Assembly (NCBI GenBank): GCA_030673845.1
Contig: JAUTCQ010000020.1
Location: forward strand, 124,001-188,000
Origin: Verrucomicrobiota bacterium JB022
Lineage (GTDB): Bacteria > Verrucomicrobiota > Verrucomicrobiia > Opitutales > Oceanipulchritudinaceae
DNA length: 64,000 bases
Direction of reading: 5' to 3'
Shown here: positions 60,199 to 64,000 of the stretch, piece by piece
How the letters are laid out: each line of letters opens with the position of its first letter
Position numbering within the stretch: the stretch's first letter is position 1
The notes under the pieces: model-generated
What the model was told of the DNA's origin: nothing
Databases searched by the model: none
Seen by the model: only the letters and a program-made list of their open reading frames with translations
Made by a program: the position numbers and the translations under genes

Positions 60199-61284
60199 TT
60201 ATTTCCAGAAGCGGGCGACGGAGTGGCTGTCGGGCAGCGCCGTGCCGTCGAGCAGGTGACGGGCGAGCAGGCGGGCGAGGTAGGGCGCCGGAAGCGCGGC
60301 CTTGCCCCCGAGTCCGTTGAAGATCGCGCGCTGGGGGTCGGCAGGGTGGCGCCCGACGACCGGCACGCGGTCGGTCACGGCGGGCCGCACGCCGGAGGTG
60401 GCACCGATGACCTTGAAGCGCGCACGCGTCCAGGAGTGGATCGAATTGAGCAAGGCAAGCACCTCGTTTTCGCGGGGCGCTTGTTCAAAGTTGTCCCAGC
60501 CGTGAGTGGCACCGGCGGCAAAGCGGCCATTGCCCATCGGGCGCAGCCATTCGCTGCGGTTGACGATGTAGGGGGGCATTTCGCCGTCGACCAGCTCCAA
60601 GTGGAGGATCAGGCCGCGGTCGGGGGTCCAGGGCACAAAGGAAAAGTGCGGGTTGTGCTGTCCGCGCCAGCCTTCGCAGTAGACGACCGTCTCGGCGAGG
60701 TCGGTCCCGTCTTCGGGCCAGGCGTGAACCAGCATGCCCTCCCCTTCCAGCCATTGGCGGAAGCGGATGACCAGCAGCTCGAAGTCGACCCAGCCAGACT
60801 GGGCGGTGAGGAAGCTGCCGAGGCTGTCGTCGAAATACGCGCTCCAGTGGCCCGGGGCGAAGCGGTCGCCCACATAGGCCCCGGCGGTGGGGTCGGTGGC
60901 CGCCTGATCGAGCGCGGGCACCTGTTTTTCGTCGACCAGCACGCGCAGCATCGGCTGGTCGGACCAGAGCTGCTCGCCCAGCTGGGCTTCGAGGGCGGCG
61001 TAGGTCTGCCGCGCGAGGGGCAGCGTTTCCGCCACCTGCCAGGCAGCGGGGAACTTCTTGCCCGCCAGCGGGTTGACCAACCCACCCGACGAGCGCGACG
61101 CGGCCCCGGCCTGCGGCTGATCCAGCACGCGCACCCGGCAGCCGCGTTGGAGGAGTTCCCAGGCCAGGAGGCTGCCAGCCAGCCCTTGGCCCACGATCAG
61201 GAAATCTGCTTTTGGCTCCACAGCATCCACTAAGGGCGGAGCGCACTTGCGCTGTCGAGGCCATTTGCGTAAACAGGGTTCCAT
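60199..61284 (-). CDS. FAD-dependent oxidoreductase, DAO / glycine oxidase family
   Basis: A 361-residue flavoprotein of the D-amino-acid oxidase fold. The dinucleotide motif FLIVGQGLAGSLLAWEL is at about 28-44, the RSSGGLVNPLAGKKF block follows at about 65, and the C-terminal VVGRHP and IFNGLGGKAALPAPYLA match the family. It could oxidise an amine or amino acid; similarity to ThiO or to the MnmC oxidase domain is only general. The ATG at 61284 has a GGA near -10; a GTG at 61230 gives a shorter protein of 343 residues and a roomier divergent promoter, and is about as likely. Confidence 0.78.
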   Translation of the reverse strand: MEPCLRKWPRQRKCAPPLVDAVEPKADFLIVGQGLAGSLLAWELLQRGCRVRVLDQPQAGAASRSSGGLVNPLAGKKFPAAWQVAETLPLARQTYAALEAQLGEQLWSDQPMLRVLVDEKQVPALDQAATDPTAGAYVGDRFAPGHWSAYFDDSLGSFLTAQSGWVDFELLVIRFRQWLEGEGMLVHAWPEDGTDLAETVVYCEGWRGQHNPHFSFVPWTPDRGLILHLELVDGEMPPYIVNRSEWLRPMGNGRFAAGATHGWDNFEQAPRENEVLALLNSIHSWTRARFKVIGATSGVRPAVTDRVPVVGRHPADPQRAIFNGLGGKAALPAPYLARLLARHLLDGTALPDSHSVARFWK

Positions 61285-61302
61285 ATATTTATCCGTCTAA
61301 TC

Positions 61303-61794
61303 ATGTCCTCCACTTCCCTGCGCACATTTTTCCAGAAACCCGCCTTTGGGCTCCTTGTCATGCGTCTCACGATTGGCGCATTGATGACCTACTATGGCGC
61401 GGCCAAGTTTCTCGGCGCCTTCAACAACGGGGTCGAACAGTTTGGCCAGATCGGTAAAAACATCGTGGTGCTGGGGATCCCCGCGCCCGACGACTCGATC
61501 ACCGCGATCCTCTTCGGCATCGCGGCCGCCAGCGCCGAGTTTTTTGGCGGTATCTGCCTTGTGCTCGGCTGGTTCTTCCGCCCGGCCGCATTGGCGATCT
61601 TTTTCACCATGGTGGTGGCCACCGTCATGAAAATCCAGGTTTCGGACGGCGAGCTGTCGGAATTTGCATATGCGATGGTGATGGGCTTGATTACCTTCGG
61701 CCTGCTTTGGACAGGGCCCGGCGGAATCGCCCTGGAAGGAGAGTCCAAGGCCAAGTCTGCCGCGCCTGCAAAGAAGCCGGCCAAAAAGAAATAA
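61303..61794 (+). CDS. DoxX-family membrane protein
   Basis: A 163-residue inner-membrane protein with four hydrophobic segments (about 15-35, 66-87, 90-110 and 122-140). The DoxX pattern LLVMRLTIGALMTYYGAAKFLG at the start and AASAEFFGGICLVLGWFFRPAAL in the middle are diagnostic. DoxX proteins bind quinones or partner with oxidoreductases in redox stress; the specific role here is open. The C-terminus is lysine and alanine rich. Divergent from the FAD oxidase gene with a very short shared promoter region. Confidence 0.88.
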   Translation: MSSTSLRTFFQKPAFGLLVMRLTIGALMTYYGAAKFLGAFNNGVEQFGQIGKNIVVLGIPAPDDSITAILFGIAAASAEFFGGICLVLGWFFRPAALAIFFTMVVATVMKIQVSDGELSEFAYAMVMGLITFGLLWTGPGGIALEGESKAKSAAPAKKPAKKK

Positions 61795-61911
61795 ACCCTT
61801 CGGGGGTAACTTCCTCACCCCCTCCAGATCCACCCAAGCGTAAATTTCGGTTGCACGTACGCCCTTGCCAACCGATGTTACGGCTTTGTCACTGACTATT
61901 GCCTTTAGCGC

Positions 61912-63825
61912 ATGAGCGACTCGATCAAGCACGAATGCGGCATTGCCATGATCCGGCTCAAGCAGCCGCTGGAATTTTACGCCCAGAAATATGGCTCGCC
62001 CCTCTACGCCTTCAACAAGCTGTTCCTCCTCATGGAGAAGCAGCACAACCGAGGTCAGGACGGGGCCGGGATCGGCTGCGTAAAGCTGCACATGCCGCTC
62101 GGCCAGAACTACATGTTCCGGGACCGGGAGCTGGCGGACACCCCCTTGGCCAAGCTGTTCCGTCGACAGCTGGAGACCTACGACACCCTGCGCAGCCATG
62201 GGCATGTGCACCCGGAGTTCCCTGCCACGGTCAAGCGGCATTTCGACTTCGGCGGCGAAGTCCTGATGGGGCACTTGCGCTATGGCACAAGCGGCAACCT
62301 CACCGAGAGTTCCTGCCACCCCTATTTCCGCCGGTCGAACTGGCCGACGCGTAACCTGATGGTGGCCGGCAACTTCAACATGACCAACACTCAGGAGCTC
62401 AACGACCTCCTGATCAAGCGCGGCCAGCACCCGATTTTCGATACCGATACGCAGACGGTGCTCGAAGAGATCGGCTTCCACCTCGACGAAGCGCACGACG
62501 AGATCTACCACCGCTACCGCGATGCCGGCCTCGACGGGCGCGACATCCCGGCCCGTATCAGCCAGGAGATCGACATTATCGACATCCTGAAGAAGAGCGC
62601 CGCCGCCTGGGACGGTGGTTACGTGATCTGCGGCCTGGTGGGCAATGGCGACGCCTTCGTCATGCGCGACCCGCGCGGCATCCGCCCGGCGCACTATTTC
62701 GAAAACGACGAGCTGATCGCGGTCGCCTCCGAGCGCGTGCCGCTGATGACGGTGTTCGACCTGGAGACCGACGATGTCAACGAGCTGCCCCCGGGCCACG
62801 CCCTTTCCATCAAGTCGACCGGTCGCATCCGCCTCGAACCCATTGCCGACCCCGTCACGCGCATCTCGTGCTCCTTCGAGCGCATCTACTTCTCGCGCGG
62901 CAACGACCCCGAGATCTACATGGAGCGCAAGCGCATGGGCGCACTGCTGAGCGAGCAGGTGCTCAAGGCAATCGACAACGATGTGGGCCGCGCCGTCTTC
63001 AGCTTTATCCCCAACACGGCGGAAATTGCCAGCTACGGCCTCGTCGAGGCCATGCGCGAGTGGCGCCTCACCAAGGTCAAGGACGACCTGATCCAGTCTC
63101 TGGCCGAAGGCAAGCTGACGCCCGAGCTGATCGAAACGCAGGTGATGGGCGAATGGCCCCGCATCGAGAAGATCGCACACAAGGATATCAAGCTACGCAC
63201 CTTCATCTCCAAGGAAGAGGGCCGCAGCAAGCTCGTCAGCCACGTCTACGACATCACCTACGATGTCGTGCGGCCCGACGACAACCTGATCGTGCTGGAC
63301 GACTCGATCGTGCGCGGCACGACGCTCCGCGAGTCGATCATCCAGATCCTCGCGCGCACCAACCCGAAGAAAATCATCATCGTCTCCACCGCCCCGCAGA
63401 TCCGTTACCCGGACTGCTACGGCATCGACATGAGCGAGATGGGCAAGTTCATCGCCTTCCAGGCCGCCGTCTCCCTGCTGCACAAGCGCGGAGCGGGCGA
63501 ACGCATCCGCGACGTCTACGAAGCCTGCAAGGCGGAGGTGAAGAAGCCGGCGGCCCAGCAGGAAAACAAGGTGAAGGACATCTACGCCCTCTTCACTCCG
63601 GATGAGGTCTCGGCCGAAATCTCCGCCCTGCTCTACCCGCAGCAGACCAACTGGAAGGGCGAGCTGCAGATTATCTACCAGACGATCGACAATCTGCACG
63701 CCGCCTGCCCGGGCCACATGGGCGACTGGTATTTCACCGGCAATTACCCGACCCCCGGCGGCACCTCCGTCGCCAACAAGGCGTTCATCAACTACTTCGA
63801 AAAGCGCTCCGGTCGCGCCTACTAG
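61912..63825 (+). CDS. purF: Amidophosphoribosyltransferase (long form)
   Basis: First step of purine synthesis: PRPP plus glutamine to 5-phosphoribosylamine. At 637 residues it is longer than E. coli PurF (about 505), as in the Bacteroidetes/Verrucomicrobia type. The N-terminal nucleophile is Cys9 (HECGIAM), so an 8-residue propeptide would need removal. LMGHLRYGTSG and GNFNMTN are in the class II glutaminase domain (1-280). The PRPP motif VLDDSIVRGTT is at about 461. The 110-residue C-terminal region (from about 520) is the extra part. Single gene with its own terminator. Confidence 0.93.
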   Translation: MSDSIKHECGIAMIRLKQPLEFYAQKYGSPLYAFNKLFLLMEKQHNRGQDGAGIGCVKLHMPLGQNYMFRDRELADTPLAKLFRRQLETYDTLRSHGHVHPEFPATVKRHFDFGGEVLMGHLRYGTSGNLTESSCHPYFRRSNWPTRNLMVAGNFNMTNTQELNDLLIKRGQHPIFDTDTQTVLEEIGFHLDEAHDEIYHRYRDAGLDGRDIPARISQEIDIIDILKKSAAAWDGGYVICGLVGNGDAFVMRDPRGIRPAHYFENDELIAVASERVPLMTVFDLETDDVNELPPGHALSIKSTGRIRLEPIADPVTRISCSFERIYFSRGNDPEIYMERKRMGALLSEQVLKAIDNDVGRAVFSFIPNTAEIASYGLVEAMREWRLTKVKDDLIQSLAEGKLTPELIETQVMGEWPRIEKIAHKDIKLRTFISKEEGRSKLVSHVYDITYDVVRPDDNLIVLDDSIVRGTTLRESIIQILARTNPKKIIIVSTAPQIRYPDCYGIDMSEMGKFIAFQAAVSLLHKRGAGERIRDVYEACKAEVKKPAAQQENKVKDIYALFTPDEVSAEISALLYPQQTNWKGELQIIYQTIDNLHAACPGHMGDWYFTGNYPTPGGTSVANKAFINYFEKRSGRAY

Positions 63826-63843
63826 GAAGTGCCCACAGTTTAC

Positions 63844-63879
63844 AAAAAAGAAGCACCCGGCAATGGGTGCTTCTTTTTT
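63844..63879. terminator. Bidirectional terminator after purF
   Basis: Perfect stem of about 15 bp, AAAAAAGAAGCACCC / GGGTGCTTCTTTTTT, with a 6-base loop. Oligo-T on both strands serves purF and the convergent gene at 63906. Confidence 0.93.
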
Positions 63880-63905
63880 TGGGAAAGTCTCGAAGGAAAA
63901 TCGCC

Positions 63906-64000
63906 TTAGGCCTCTTCTTGCCGGCGAGTGCGGATGTAGTTGTCGATCTCGCGGACTTCTTCGGCCGTGCGCAGGTATTGCACGTCGATCAGGCGCAGCA
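63906..64000 (-). CDS. C-terminal end of an unidentified gene
   Basis: The last 30 residues of a gene that enters from beyond the window, ending at the TAA at 63906-63908. The visible tail, LRLIDVQYLRTAEEVREIDN and on, is a charged helix ending in QEEA. Too short to name. The frame is open across the whole visible part and the shared terminator supports it as real. Confidence 0.55.
   Translation of the reverse strand, partial: LRLIDVQYLRTAEEVREIDNYIRTRRQEEA

Overview
The window is about 64 kb of a high-GC chromosome with almost no non-coding slack. Its gene content fits an Opitutae-like verrucomicrobium. Pointers are a 637-residue PurF whose catalytic Cys lies at residue 9, a PlsC-GNAT aminolipid synthase, a TonB receptor with a carboxypeptidase-like N-terminal domain, a minimal type II secretion operon, and near-absence of Shine-Dalgarno sequences before start codons. 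The taxon is an inference; no rRNA gene is present.

Layout. 1-4.9 kb: 3' end of a Prc/Tsp protease, prmC-prfA, a hexapeptide acetyltransferase, a YhbY RNA-binding protein and a cupin. 4.9-8.8 kb: envelope-stress island with pspF divergent from pspABC, a good sigma-54 promoter candidate between them, and a cNMP-binding histidine kinase. 8.8-14.5 kb: DUF2442/DUF4160 pair, an EVE protein, an aminolipid-synthase-like fusion behind kamA with a divergent ArsR-type regulator, and a nuclease-like protein that appears catalytically dead. 14.5-18.5 kb: TrkA/TrkH potassium uptake and an Rrf2 regulator with a dithiol oxidoreductase. 18.5-28.4 kb: translation genes gatB, gatA, gatC, pheT, pheS, rplT and rpmI, with a methyltransferase and a VOC protein lodged inside the gat cluster.

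28.8-35.2 kb: a complete TonB2-type energy-transduction operon (DUF3450, TtpC-like, ExbB, ExbD, TonB, TPR) followed by a second TonB. 35.3-46 kb: type II secretion genes in the order G, H, I, J, K, L, M, D, E, F. 46-51 kb: an M29-like metallopeptidase, DUF2851, an NYN ribonuclease and a CBS-type pyrophosphatase. 51-54.2 kb: a TonB-dependent receptor, a natural client of the TonB cluster. 54.6-64 kb: tsaD with tcdA (t6A synthesis and its cyclisation), an Mrr-like nuclease with an AbrB-type antitoxin-like gene on a lower-GC patch, mutS, a DAO-type oxidase, DoxX, purF and the tail of one more gene.

The best candidates for something undescribed are: (1) kamA co-directional with an N-acyl/O-acyl transferase fusion, suggesting beta-lysine lipids; (2) the AbrB-Mrr pair, which looks like a toxin-antitoxin module with an unusual effector; (3) a dispersed inverted repeat found twice between co-oriented genes. 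No tRNA, rRNA, CRISPR array or insertion sequence was seen.
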